A DNA stretch of 64,000 nt from Hymenobacter nitidus (lineage in GTDB: Bacteria > Bacteroidota > Bacteroidia > Cytophagales > Hymenobacteraceae): the NCBI RefSeq assembly GCF_020447315.1, contig NZ_JAJADQ010000004.1:372001-436000 (forward strand), read 5' to 3'. The notes beneath the pieces were generated by a model, which saw nothing but the letters and a program-made list of their open reading frames with translations, had not been told where the DNA came from and did not search any database. The translations under genes were made by a program, and so were the position numbers. Positions 43,285-51,869 of the stretch are shown here, one piece after another (position 1 is the stretch's first letter; the number at the start of each line of letters is the position of its first letter).

Positions 43285-44481
43285 ATGAAAACTCTGGATC
43301 AGTACAACTTCGCCGGCAAGCGGGCCGTGGTGCGCGTCGATTTTAACGTGCCGCTCGACTCCTCGCTGCGCATCACCGACGACACGCGCATCCGGATGGC
43401 GACGCCCACCATCAAGAAAATCCTCGCCGACGGTGGCTCCGTGGTGCTGCTCTCGCACATGGGCCGGCCTAAAGGCGGCCCCGACGAGAAAAACTCCCTG
43501 CGCAACCTCGTGACGCGCCTGCAGGAAGAGTACGGCACGACGGTTAAGTTTGGTGGCGACGTTATCGGGCCGGATGCGGCCCAGCTGGCGGCGGGCTTGC
43601 AGCCCGGCGAAATTCTGCTGCTCGACAACGTGCGCTTCTACGCCGAAGAAGAGAAAGGTGACGCGGCCTTTGCCGAAAAGCTCAGCAAGCTCGGCGACGT
43701 ATACGTGAATGATGCCTTTGGCGCGGCCCACCGCAAGCACGCTTCCACGGCTGTTATTGCCCAGTATTTCACCCCCGACAACCGCATTGCCGGCTACCTC
43801 ATGCAAGGCGAGCTGGACAATGCCCGCAAGGTGCTGACCAACCCCGAGCGGCCCTTCACGGCCATCATGGGCGGGGCCAAGATTTCCGACAAAATCCTCA
43901 TTATCGAGCAGCTGCTCGATAAAGTGGACTACCTGCTCATCGGCGGCGGCATGGCCTACACGTTTGCCGTGGCCCAGGGCGGCAGCATCGGCAGCTCCCT
44001 GCTCGAAGCCGATAAGGTGGAGCTGGCCGCCAGCCTCATCGAGAAAGCCAAAGCCAAAGGCGTGCAGTTGGTGCTGCCCGTCGACAGCCTGATTACCGAC
44101 CGGTTTGCCAACGACTCCGACGTCGACGTGGCCGGCAATCTGAGCATCCCCACCGGCTGGATGGGCCTCGACATTGGTCCGGAGTCGCGCGAGCTGTTTG
44201 CTGGCATCATCCGCCAGTCGAAAACCATTCTGTGGAACGGCCCGATGGGCGTATTCGAGATGTCGAACTTCGCCGTGGGCACCGAGTTTGTGGCCCGCGC
44301 CATTGCCGACGCTACGGCCGGCGGCGCCTTCAGCCTCATCGGCGGCGGCGACTCGGCCGCGGCTGTTAACCAGATGGGCTTTGCCGATCGGGTGTCCTAT
44401 ATCTCAACTGGCGGCGGCGCGCTGCTGGAGTACATGGAAGGCAAAGAGTTGCCCGGCGTGGCCGCCCTGGAAGGCCGCTAG
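43285..44481 (+). CDS. pgk: Phosphoglycerate kinase
   Basis: This 398-residue glycolytic enzyme transfers phosphate from 1,3-bisphosphoglycerate to ADP in the cytoplasm. Landmarks are [15 protein letters not shown] at the N-terminus, [66 protein letters not shown], and the nucleotide loop [15 protein letters not shown] near the C-terminus. The length is standard. Monocistronic: a near-perfect 19-bp-stem terminator follows and the next gene is convergent. Confidence 0.97.
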   Translation: MKTLDQYNFAGKRAVVRVDFNVPLDSSLRITDDTRIRMATPTIKKILADGGSVVLLSHMGRPKGGPDEKNSLRNLVTRLQEEYGTTVKFGGDVIGPDAAQLAAGLQPGEILLLDNVRFYAEEEKGDAAFAEKLSKLGDVYVNDAFGAAHRKHASTAVIAQYFTPDNRIAGYLMQGELDNARKVLTNPERPFTAIMGGAKISDKILIIEQLLDKVDYLLIGGGMAYTFAVAQGGSIGSSLLEADKVELAASLIEKAKAKGVQLVLPVDSLITDRFANDSDVDVAGNLSIPTGWMGLDIGPESRELFAGIIRQSKTILWNGPMGVFEMSNFAVGTEFVARAIADATAGGAFSLIGGGDSAAAVNQMGFADRVSYISTGGGALLEYMEGKELPGVAALEGR

Positions 44482-44498
44482 AACAAGCATTGCCACAA

Positions 44499-44539
44499 AA
44501 AGAACGTCCGGTTGACCAATGGTCGACCGGACGTTCTTT
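44499..44539. terminator. Bidirectional terminator after pgk
   Basis: Arms of 19 nt (44499-44517 and 44521-44539) with one T/G pair and a 3-nt loop. A and T runs on the ends serve both convergent genes. Confidence 0.9.
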
Positions 44540-44561
44540 GTTGTGCGGGTTTCTTCGTGCC

Positions 44562-45197
44562 CTAATTGACATACGGCGCTTCCAGCGTTTGACCCATGCT
44601 CACGAGCGGCGCCGTGGGTACTTGTCCGGTCAGGCGCGTGGCCAGGGCCCGGGCTTCTCCCTCGCTCACCACGTCGAGATGCCGGAGCCAGTGCAGGCGC
44701 TGCAGCTGAGGCTCGATAATGCCCAATGGGTTGACGGCCGCGTAATGCTCCCGCAGGTAGGCTTTGGTGCGCTGGTCGAGGGCTTCGGCAAAGTTGTTTA
44801 GCTCGTTGCGCTGGCTGCGACGGTCGGCCAGGTGAATATTGGCCCGGGCCGTGCTCAGGGTAAAGTGCTTCCACCAGTTGTTTTTCCCGTAGAAGTAGCC
44901 TGCTACCAGCAGCAGGCCCGCGCCCAAGGCAATGACCCACTCCTCATTGGTTAGGCTTCCCGTATTTCTTACCACGTACTGCAGCATCGTGGAGGCCGTC
45001 CAGAACAAGGCGAAGGGCAGCCATTTCAGCTGGGGTGGACTGCTGCTGCGCTCCACGCGCACGGGCAGCACTTCCTCATAGGGCATTTCAAATTCCAGAA
45101 TCGTTTTGCCCTGGCGGGTGCGCTGGCAGACGTATAAGCCGTGCGGACGCAGGGCCAGTTGGGTGGTACGCGTAAGCTGACGTTGTTCGAAAAACAT
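44562..45197 (-). CDS. Hypothetical membrane protein
   Basis: This 211-residue protein has a soluble N-terminal part (about 1-55, MFFEQRQLTRTTQLALRPHG), two hydrophobic segments (about 57-76, WLPFALFWTASTMLQYVV; about 86-104, WVIALGAGLLLVAGYFYG) and a basic cytosolic-looking tail with NELNNFAEALDQRTKAYLRE. I do not recognise a family. It follows the M50 protease gene by 30 bp and is probably its operon partner. Confidence 0.7.
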   Translation of the reverse strand: MFFEQRQLTRTTQLALRPHGLYVCQRTRQGKTILEFEMPYEEVLPVRVERSSSPPQLKWLPFALFWTASTMLQYVVRNTGSLTNEEWVIALGAGLLLVAGYFYGKNNWWKHFTLSTARANIHLADRRSQRNELNNFAEALDQRTKAYLREHYAAVNPLGIIEPQLQRLHWLRHLDVVSEGEARALATRLTGQVPTAPLVSMGQTLEAPYVN

Positions 45198-45227
45198 ACT
45201 GGTTCCGGCTCCTGCCGGGTAACAAAA

Positions 45228-46421
45228 TCACCCGAAAGGTGAAGGGGAGAAACAGAGCACAAAAATAGCAAGCATCAGCCAGCCCACCACCTTGCGGCCC
45301 GCGCTAAGGGGCCGCTCGTCGGGCGCCGGTGGATGAAAGATGCCCATAAAGCGGCCAAGTAGCAAGCCAAAAACCAACCAGCCGGGGTTGCCGAAAATGC
45401 CGGGCACGGCCAGCGTAAGCGCTAATTGGGCCGCCACTACACTCAGGGCCAGCAGCAGGGTACGGCGCACCGTGGGCACCACCCGCCGGAACACCAGAAA
45501 TAAATACAGGGCGTAGGGAATGCCGCCGTAGAGCCACGCTTCCCGGGAACTGTGCAGGGTGAACAGGCCCAGGCCCGCATAAAAAATGAACCCCACGAAA
45601 AACACCACCGACAGCCGGTTGAAGCGTCGGAATCCAAGCAGACCGTAGAGAATGTGGCCCCCATCGAGCTGCCCGATGGGCAGTAGGTTAAGAGCCGTGA
45701 AAAACAGGGCCAGGGACCCAGCCAGCAGCACCGGGTAGTGGGTCAGCTCCAGGGGGTGAGGCAGGCGGGCGGGGTCGGCAAACCAGTACTCCAGTAGCTG
45801 GTAGAGCAGCGGTCGGCTCAGCGTCAGGGTGTTAGCCAACTGCTCGGGTGGGTAAAGTGCCTCGATGGGCAGGCGCGGGCCGGGTGGCAGATGCGTGAAG
45901 CCGTAGATAAGCACCGGCACAGCCACCAGAAAGCCCGCCAGCGGCCCGGCCAGCCCGATATCAAAGAACTCCTTGCGGGAAAAAATCCGGTCTTTGATGC
46001 GGATAACGGCCCCAAACGTGCCGATGGTATTGAAGGCGCCGGTGAAAAACGGAATGTAGTAGGGTAGGGTGGCCCGCACCCGGTAGTAGCGGGCCGTGAA
46101 GTAGTGCCCAAACTCGTGGATCGTCAGCACGCCCAGAAACGGCAGGGAAAACCACAGGCCCCGCAGAATTTCGGCCTGCGTGAGCCAGCCACTGGCCCGG
46201 AACGTCATCCGGGGGTCGTCGATGGAGTACAGCGTGAAGAAGAACTTGTCCGTCATCCACTCCGCCCCGGCTATGGTTGTGGTGGCCAGGGTAACGAGAA
46301 ACAGCAGCAGGTGGAGTGCGTAGCGGAGCCAGCGCGGCGCGGCGGGCCGCTCGTAGCGGTCAAACTCAATTTCCGGAAAAGCCTCGGGGGCGGGGGCGTC
46401 AGGCAGCGGAAGGGAAGGCAC
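45228..46421 (-). CDS. Site-2-protease-like M50 family membrane metalloprotease
   Basis: This protein of about 397 residues has several membrane segments, the zinc motif HEFGHYF (preceded by LGVLTI), and the distal zinc ligand in NLLPIGQLDGGHILYG. Such proteases cleave membrane-embedded substrates, e.g. anti-sigma factors. I chose GTG 46419-46421 because a frame beginning at 46526 lies mostly inside the HAD gene, while the GTG gives a 23-bp overlap with that gene's end, a coupling often seen in operons. The substrate is unknown; any link to the FecR-type factors of this genome is speculative. Confidence 0.85.
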   Translation of the reverse strand: MPSLPLPDAPAPEAFPEIEFDRYERPAAPRWLRYALHLLLFLVTLATTTIAGAEWMTDKFFFTLYSIDDPRMTFRASGWLTQAEILRGLWFSLPFLGVLTIHEFGHYFTARYYRVRATLPYYIPFFTGAFNTIGTFGAVIRIKDRIFSRKEFFDIGLAGPLAGFLVAVPVLIYGFTHLPPGPRLPIEALYPPEQLANTLTLSRPLLYQLLEYWFADPARLPHPLELTHYPVLLAGSLALFFTALNLLPIGQLDGGHILYGLLGFRRFNRLSVVFFVGFIFYAGLGLFTLHSSREAWLYGGIPYALYLFLVFRRVVPTVRRTLLLALSVVAAQLALTLAVPGIFGNPGWLVFGLLLGRFMGIFHPPAPDERPLSAGRKVVGWLMLAIFVLCFSPSPFG

Positions 46422-47052
46422 GGATGGCAGCGGGGAGGGCGTCGGTGAGCGTAAGGGGCGGGGCCAGAAACAGCGTGTGCAGTCCCAGACGCCGGGCCGT
46501 TTCGATGTGCTGGATGCTGTCTTCAATAAACAACGTTTCCTCGGCCTTCCAGTTCATTTCGCGCAGGGCGTGGGCAAAAATCTCCGGGCCGGGCTTGCGC
46601 ACCCCCACTTGCTGGGAGTAGAAAACCCGGTCGAGGCAGTCGGCAATGCCGTGCGCAAATCCGTACTGCGTTTTGAGCTGCCGGTTAATTTCCTCGATGT
46701 GAATCTGGTTGGTGTTGCTCAGCAGGGCCGTCTGGTGCCCCTGGGCGCGCAGCTCGGCAATGAAAGCCAGACGCTCGGCGGGCACGTCGAGCAGCATGGC
46801 ATTCCAGGCCTGGTCGAGGGCGTCGTCGGTAGCTTCCAGGTGGTAATGCTGCCGCAGCCCCGCCCGAAACTCCGCGGCCGTGATGCGCCCGGTTTCCAGC
46901 AGATCAAATAGCTCCGACTGGCTTTGCTGGCTGAATTCGATGGTGCTTTCGGCCCGGCTCAGGGCGCGCATCGCCTCCACCGTGCGCTGGTAGTCGATGT
47001 TGATGATGACGCCTCCGAAGTCGAAGAGCAGGTGTGGTTTTTTACCAGGCAT
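46399..47052 (-). CDS. HAD-superfamily hydrolase (phosphatase, epoxide-hydrolase-like subclass)
   Basis: This 217-residue HAD protein has motif I in LLFDFGGVIINIDYQ, motif II in TALLSNTNQIHIEE and later GVRKPGPEIFAHALREM and LFIEDSIQHIETARRLGLHT (motifs III/IV). Relatives are sugar- or nucleotide-phosphate phosphatases (YihX-type). It overlaps the start of the M50 gene, so the two are likely co-translated. The substrate cannot be told. Confidence 0.88.
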   Translation of the reverse strand: MPGKKPHLLFDFGGVIINIDYQRTVEAMRALSRAESTIEFSQQSQSELFDLLETGRITAAEFRAGLRQHYHLEATDDALDQAWNAMLLDVPAERLAFIAELRAQGHQTALLSNTNQIHIEEINRQLKTQYGFAHGIADCLDRVFYSQQVGVRKPGPEIFAHALREMNWKAEETLFIEDSIQHIETARRLGLHTLFLAPPLTLTDALPAAIRAFPSAA

Positions 47053-47119
47053 AGAGTAATAGCAACCCGTTGGCAGGAATAACAGAAAACCGACCCAAGT
47101 GGCTTCCGGGATTTAAGAA

Positions 47120-47150
47120 TTGGAAATCCGGCCGTAAACTTCGAAGTTTG
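47120..47150 (+). promoter_or_regulatory. Promoter of tRNA-Met
   Basis: TTG (47120-47122), 20 nt, GAAGTTTG (47143-47150), one mismatch from TAnnTTTG. It overlaps the perfect palindrome AAACTTCGAAGTTT (47136-47149). The start site would fall about 25 bp before the tRNA. Confidence 0.55.
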
Positions 47151-47183
47151 CAGCGCCGAAACCAACTACGGAAGGTTTTAGCC

Positions 47184-47257
47184 GGGCCTATAGCTCAATC
47201 GGTTAGAGCAGCTGACTCATAATCAGCAGGTCACTGGTTCGATTCCAGTTGGGCCCA
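47184..47257 (+). tRNA. tRNA with anticodon CAU (tRNA-Met, or Ile2)
   Basis: Cloverleaf: acceptor GGGCCTA/TGGGCCC, D-arm GCTCAATCGGTTAGAGC, anticodon stem GCTGA/TCAGC with loop CTCATAA, T-arm CTGGTTCGATTCCAG. No CCA is encoded. A CAU anticodon can be elongator Met or the lysidine-modified Ile2; I favour Met, not firmly. The 3' end is repeated at 48333-48345. Confidence 0.9.
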
Positions 47258-47263
47258 CATTAC

Positions 47264-47310
47264 ACCCTTGTAAATAACTGATATATAGTTGTTTGCAAGG
47301 GTTTTTTTTA
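47264..47310 (+). terminator. Terminator of tRNA-Met
   Basis: Arms CCCTTG and CAAGGG with AT-rich inner pairing (AACT/AGTT), then a T8 tract. Confidence 0.75.
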
Positions 47311-47382
47311 TTTCTTGGGGGCGTCTCACGAGACACAAGTTATTCAATACACACAATGTGGCCCTTATTAGGCTTCGATTCT

Positions 47383-48181
47383 ATGAGAGCAGCACTATTA
47401 CATCTGTTATTTTTTTCTCTGCTTTGGCCTACCAGCTCTTGCTGTCAATCCCTTTTGGGTGAGAATGGACAAGAAGATCATCGATGAAGTCAACTCCGTT
47501 GTCAAGGCTAGTCCAAGAGCCGTTGAGCGATATTTTATAAAAAGACTTCGTGAGGCTGACAATCTTGGGTTCGGTTGGAAGGTGCGGGGTAGTGCTGTTG
47601 GGGGCGGTTACATCTCTATTAAGGCTAAATTCTACTATCGTAACGATACTCTAGTTAGCTATTCGGTATTCCCTGAGTTGCCAGATGAGAGTAAGCTCAA
47701 GAACACCTATGCTAACTGGTATGCACCTGCCTTCATCGTTGACTCGATAGAAATAAAGCCGTTTCGGTACAATGATGCTCTATTAAGTACCCCGCTAGCG
47801 ACCTATCATGAGCCGTATTCCTCAACTAGTATGACTAAGGCCATTGCAGCTTATATGTCGCCCGAATCAGGGTTAGAGTATGGGACTTATGGCGGATACT
47901 CAAGTTCTATGCTTCAGAATAGAAAGAATTTCACCAACCTCCAGGACAGCTTATCCTCTGGACAGGTTCTTCTAATGATGCACGCCGTTAATCCCGCTAG
48001 TCGATTAACAGCTATTGAGTACTACCTGAAAAACAAAAAGCTGTTCACTAATCAGCCGCACATTGAGCAGTGGATAGAAACCGTTTTTCGGGAGCTACCA
48101 GAGGTAAAAAGCCTGCAGGGCTGTATGGGAGGCATGTATAATGCACGGATGCTTGTAAGTTGGTACAGCTCGATTGAATAG
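47383..48181 (+). pseudogene. Secreted hypothetical protein gene with an apparent one-base frameshift
   Basis: ATG 47383 encodes a good signal peptide (MRAALLHLLFFSLLWPTSSC), but this frame stops at TGA 47485-47487. The main domain is read in another frame from GTG 47459 (MRMDKKIIDEVNSVVKASPR) for 240 residues to 48181. Deleting one T of the T4 run 47453-47456 joins them. The body (VERYFIKRLREADNLGFGWK, GGYISIKAKFYYRNDTLVSY) is of unknown family and probably periplasmic. It may be a pseudogene, a sequencing slip, or a shorter cytosolic protein starting at 47459. Its codons are AT-richer than the neighbourhood's. Confidence 0.6.
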
Positions 48182-48809
48182 CTAGAATTCCTATGGTCGG
48201 TAAAACATCTAGTAAAACATAGGTAAAACAAACCCTGAACATCGCCTTATATCGGCTGTCAGTAAGTATTGTAAACCTTCGTCGAGGCGCTGGACAGACG
48301 TTGTTCAGTAGGAGCGTTCAAAACGAGTGGAACAGTTGGGCCCACCCAAATGGGTTGTATTCCTTTTAGGGGGTGCAAACCATTTTTTTATGCGGCTTCA
48401 CGCTTGATTTTCTGGCTGTTATTTCAAATCAACGCCTGAGCCACCGGCACGATGCTGACCTTTTTCGGGCGCGCATGCCACCTTCATTGGACCAGACCCG
48501 TTGCTGAACCGGATGGCGGGTGCTCATCTCGGCTTCTCTACCGAGAGGTAAATAGCCAGCGCCAGCACCACCTCGTTCGGCCGAGTCGATACTTCCGAGC
48601 CTGGGCGCTGACGTTCGGCGTACAGCGGCAGTAGCTTTTGCCCATTCCCCGCGCCAGAGCATTTTGAGCACCCGTACGTCCCGTCTTTGTCTATGCGCGG
48701 CTCTTGAGCAGCAAGATGTATTACAGTACGACTAATTTGGATGCGGGTGGGTTGGTCAGGTCGGGCAAGGTGTGGGGCTTGCACGGGAATATTTTTGGGG
48801 ATGGTACTG
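48182..48809. other. Non-coding, decayed region between the tRNA-linked gene and the xylan locus
   Basis: This 628-bp stretch has no intact gene. It contains the second copy of the tRNA 3' repeat (48333-48345) and, on the minus strand between about 48430 and 48700, coding-like fragments in two frames. No promoter or terminator is convincing. Confidence 0.6.
48430..48700 (-). pseudogene. Possible transposase-like relic
   Basis: Minus-strand fragments RIDKDGTYGCSKCSGAGNG (zinc-ribbon-like CxxC) and RPNEVVLALAIYLSVEKPR, then a frame change to MSTRHPVQQRV, are reminiscent of the N-terminal half of small IS transposases with a zinc finger followed by a helix-turn-helix. The match is weak and the family is not named with confidence. 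Confidence 0.25.
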
Positions 48810-50153
48810 TCACTCAAAACGTATCCAGTCCACTTCCACGGCCCCGGAGGTCGGCGCTACATGGAGGGCATGCGTACCGGGCTTGAAGAACCGGACCGTA
48901 GCGTTGACGTTCTGCCAGGTGCCCCCCTTGGGAACTGTTACTTCCGCTACGAGCGGCCCAGCCGCATTGTCCAGCCGGATTTGCAGGGTAGCCCCGGTGG
49001 TAGAAGCGCCCCGGAGCATAACGGTTTTGGGCTTTTGCTGGCCAAATGCCACCCCGTTGTACTGTACCCAGCCGCCGGTGCCCGCGAAAACGGTTTTCCA
49101 ACCTTGGAAGGTATTGGCGGTGTCCAGGAAAGTAATGGTTGCGCCCCGCTCGCTCAGGCGGCTGTAGCGGTCCAGCTGAATTTTCTGCCGGGCATCGGTC
49201 AGGCCGACGCCGCGCAACGTGGGCTGCACCTTTCGAATGGAGCCATCGGCGGCAAAGGATACGCTGTCGATTCTTATTGAGCGGTTCTTGTCGAACCGGG
49301 GCGACAAGTCATTATGGTGGTAGAACAGGTACCACTGGTTCCTGAATTGCAGGAAGGAATGGTGGTTGGTCCAGCAGCCGGTCGGCGACTCGTCCATAAG
49401 TACGCCGCGGACCGTGAACGGCCCGAGCGGGCTGGTGCTGGTGGCGTACTCCAGGCGCTCAGTCTTGTTTTCGACGTGCGGATAGGTCAGGTAATAGATT
49501 CCCTGACGCTCAAATACATACGGCCCTTCCTTCAAGCCTTTCGTCGGCAGCTCACCCAGCGTTTTGGGCGCGGAAGCCAGTTCCAGCATGTTCTCCTTCA
49601 GCTTGGCCCCGTAGATGTTGCCCTGCGACCAAAAGAGGTAGGCCTGCCCATCTTTGTCGATAAAGACGTTGGGGTCGATGCCGTGCACGCCGGCAATGGG
49701 CGCGGCCTGCGGTACAAAGGGCCCGGTCGGCTTGTCGGCCACGGCCACCCCGATGCGGAAGCCCTTACCCTGGGTGGTGTCGCGGGGAGTGGTGGGGAAG
49801 TAGAAGTAGTACTTGCCGTTGCGCAAAACGCAGTCCGGGGCCCACATGCTGTAGCTGTCGGGCTTCACCCAGGGCACCTTGTTCTGGGTGACGATAACGC
49901 CGTGGTCGGTCCAGTCGGTGAGGTTGGCCGAGGAGAAAACGTGGTAGTCTTCCATGCAAAACCACCCGACTTTGCCCCGCCCCGGTCCGCACGGAATGTC
50001 ATGTGAGGGATACACGTACACCCGGTCGCCGAATACTCTAGCGGTGGGGTCGGCCGTAAACTGGTTGGTGATAAACGGGTTCTGGGCGCGGGCGGGCTGA
50101 AGCAACGGAAACGCTAGCGCAATTAGTAGCCAATACTTTAAGTTTTGTATCAT
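48810..50153 (-). CDS. GH43 glycosidase with C-terminal CBM6-like domain
   Basis: This 447-residue secreted protein starts at ATG 50151-50153 with a signal peptide (WLLIALAFPLLQPARAQ). The five-bladed propeller domain (about 25-320) shows the three GH43 acids: Asp in FTADPTARVF, Asp in GIDPNVFIDKDG and Glu in LKEGPYVFERQG. The C-terminal ~125 residues end in VDWIRFE, as in CBM6 modules that bind xylan. Likely an arabinofuranosidase or xylosidase acting on (arabino)xylan. It is the last gene of the xylan locus. Confidence 0.9.
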   Translation of the reverse strand: MIQNLKYWLLIALAFPLLQPARAQNPFITNQFTADPTARVFGDRVYVYPSHDIPCGPGRGKVGWFCMEDYHVFSSANLTDWTDHGVIVTQNKVPWVKPDSYSMWAPDCVLRNGKYYFYFPTTPRDTTQGKGFRIGVAVADKPTGPFVPQAAPIAGVHGIDPNVFIDKDGQAYLFWSQGNIYGAKLKENMLELASAPKTLGELPTKGLKEGPYVFERQGIYYLTYPHVENKTERLEYATSTSPLGPFTVRGVLMDESPTGCWTNHHSFLQFRNQWYLFYHHNDLSPRFDKNRSIRIDSVSFAADGSIRKVQPTLRGVGLTDARQKIQLDRYSRLSERGATITFLDTANTFQGWKTVFAGTGGWVQYNGVAFGQQKPKTVMLRGASTTGATLQIRLDNAAGPLVAEVTVPKGGTWQNVNATVRFFKPGTHALHVAPTSGAVEVDWIRFE

Positions 50154-50276
50154 AGGTTGGGGGTAGGGACCTAGGCTCGTCCTGGCGGGGCGCCTCACCC
50201 CGCCCCGTCCGCATCTGCTCGAAGCGCAAAGTCTCCAAAAAAGGGGAGGAGCTGGGGAGAGACTTTACTAAAACAG

Positions 50277-51854
50277 CTATTTATTTAACTTATCGGTGAT
50301 GCGGAAGTAGTCGAAATCGGCGTACCCGCCCGCCGCCTGAGTAGCGTAATTGAACAGGCTGAAGTGGTAGCCCATGAAGTGGGGCAGGGTATAGGCCATT
50401 TTCAGCGGCCCGCCCACGGGCCGCCAGGTGTTGCCATCGAGGCTGTAGAAGAAGGTGGCCACATCCCGGCGGTCCGTGAAGTCGCACTCAATCTTGAAGT
50501 ACACTTTGTCCTGCGTCAGCGGCAGGCGCTGCAGTTCTACCGGCTTTTCCGATTCGGCGCTGACCATCACAATGGCCTTCGCGCCCCGGCTCCTCTGCAC
50601 GCCCACCAGGCCGTAGCGCTTCTGCAACACGCCCAGGCCCGCAAAGTCGCCATCCTTCAGGTGCGTAACGTCCAGGGCCGTGGTGCCGGCGCACACCGGC
50701 CCGATGGTGCGCTGCGTGAGCGTGTTGCGGGCCAGCAGAAACGACGTGTCGATGCGCCCGGTGGTGAGGCGCAGGAACCCCGGCCGCGCAGTGACGGACC
50801 AGTGCCTGTTGTCGGGATTGTGGTTCCATTGCCAGACCAGGGGCAGGGCCGGCTCGCCCGCCCGGCGCGCAAATTCGTCGGAGGCTACGATACCCGGCAG
50901 TAGGCTTTTGTTGGCGGGTAACGGCAGCGTTGCGGGCACTTTGCCCGCCGGGGAGCCCAGCACCGGCCAGCCGTCCGCCCACTGCACCGGCACCAGGTAG
51001 GGAATGCGGCCCACGGCGCCAAAGTCGCGGAATAAGTACGCGTACCATTGGCCGTCGGGCGTGTCGATGAGGCCGCCCTGGGCCACGCCCAGGTCCTGCA
51101 GGGCCACCCGGCCTTCGTAGGGCCCCGTTATTTTATCGGCCCGGTGCACTACCACTGTGCGCATACCATCCTTAGGCCACGTGATGTGGAAGAGGTAATA
51201 TTTGCCCCTGATTTTGAACAGCTGCGAGCCTTCGGCCGGTAGGCCGAGGTTGGGGCCGGCGGGGGCGGAGGCATTTTCGATGATGACCTGCGCAGTGGTG
51301 CCCGGCTTGAGGCCGGCCGCGTCGGCGGTAAGCTCCACGAGCTGAATTTTGCCCGCGCCGTACACCATGTATACCCGGCCATCATCGTCGAAAAACAGCG
51401 AATGGTCGTGCAGGCTCGGCCGGAAAGCCACCGCCTTCCAGGGGCCTTTTTCAATGTTTTTGGTGGAATACACGTGGGTTTTGCCCGTGGTTTGGGCAAA
51501 CGTGCTGACGTAATATGTGCCCCGGTGGTAGCGCAAGCTGCTGGCCCACGACCCGCGCCCGTAGGTGCTCTGGCCCCTGGCCAGCGTCATGGCATCTACC
51601 GTAGCCAGGGTGTCGTAGGCGTAGCTCACCAGCTTCCAGTTCACCAGATCCGTCGATTTCATGATGGGCACTCCCGGGCTCATGTGCATGGTGGTGCTGC
51701 TCATGTAGTAGGTTTTCCCCACCCGAATCATGGACAGGTCGGGCACGTCGGCATGCACCACGGGGTTGCGGGCCGACGGGACTTGGGCCCAGGCGGCCGG
51801 CCGCAGCCCAAGGCTACCCAGCACGACTAGCAGCAGCAATGCGTAGTTCTTCAT
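50277..51854 (-). CDS. GH43 beta-xylosidase/arabinofuranosidase with concanavalin-like C-terminal domain
   Basis: This 525-residue secreted enzyme has a signal peptide ending near AWAQ. The GH43 acids are likely Asp in VHADVPDLSMIRVG, Asp in SLHDHSLFFDDDG and Glu in LPAEGSQLFKIRGKYYL. After about residue 325 a beta-sandwich begins (LPLVWQWNHNPDNRHWSVTA), as in GH43 subfamily-12-type enzymes. It lies 15 bp after the GH8 gene, so it is co-transcribed. Removes xylose or arabinose from oligosaccharides; exact specificity unknown. Confidence 0.9.
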   Translation of the reverse strand: MKNYALLLLVVLGSLGLRPAAWAQVPSARNPVVHADVPDLSMIRVGKTYYMSSTTMHMSPGVPIMKSTDLVNWKLVSYAYDTLATVDAMTLARGQSTYGRGSWASSLRYHRGTYYVSTFAQTTGKTHVYSTKNIEKGPWKAVAFRPSLHDHSLFFDDDGRVYMVYGAGKIQLVELTADAAGLKPGTTAQVIIENASAPAGPNLGLPAEGSQLFKIRGKYYLFHITWPKDGMRTVVVHRADKITGPYEGRVALQDLGVAQGGLIDTPDGQWYAYLFRDFGAVGRIPYLVPVQWADGWPVLGSPAGKVPATLPLPANKSLLPGIVASDEFARRAGEPALPLVWQWNHNPDNRHWSVTARPGFLRLTTGRIDTSFLLARNTLTQRTIGPVCAGTTALDVTHLKDGDFAGLGVLQKRYGLVGVQRSRGAKAIVMVSAESEKPVELQRLPLTQDKVYFKIECDFTDRRDVATFFYSLDGNTWRPVGGPLKMAYTLPHFMGYHFSLFNYATQAAGGYADFDYFRITDKLNK

Positions 51855-51869
51855 ATGTGGCTCTCGTAA

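Larger units (their letters stand above)
47246..48345. mobile_element. Candidate integration scar bounded by a 13-bp repeat of the tRNA 3' end
   Basis: CAGTTGGGCCCAC occurs at 47246-47258 (T-arm/acceptor end of the tRNA) and again in the same orientation at 48333-48345. Between them is an AT-rich, frameshifted gene with no housekeeping neighbours. This is the footprint expected from an element integrated at a tRNA 3' end, much reduced. No integrase remains. Confidence 0.45.
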
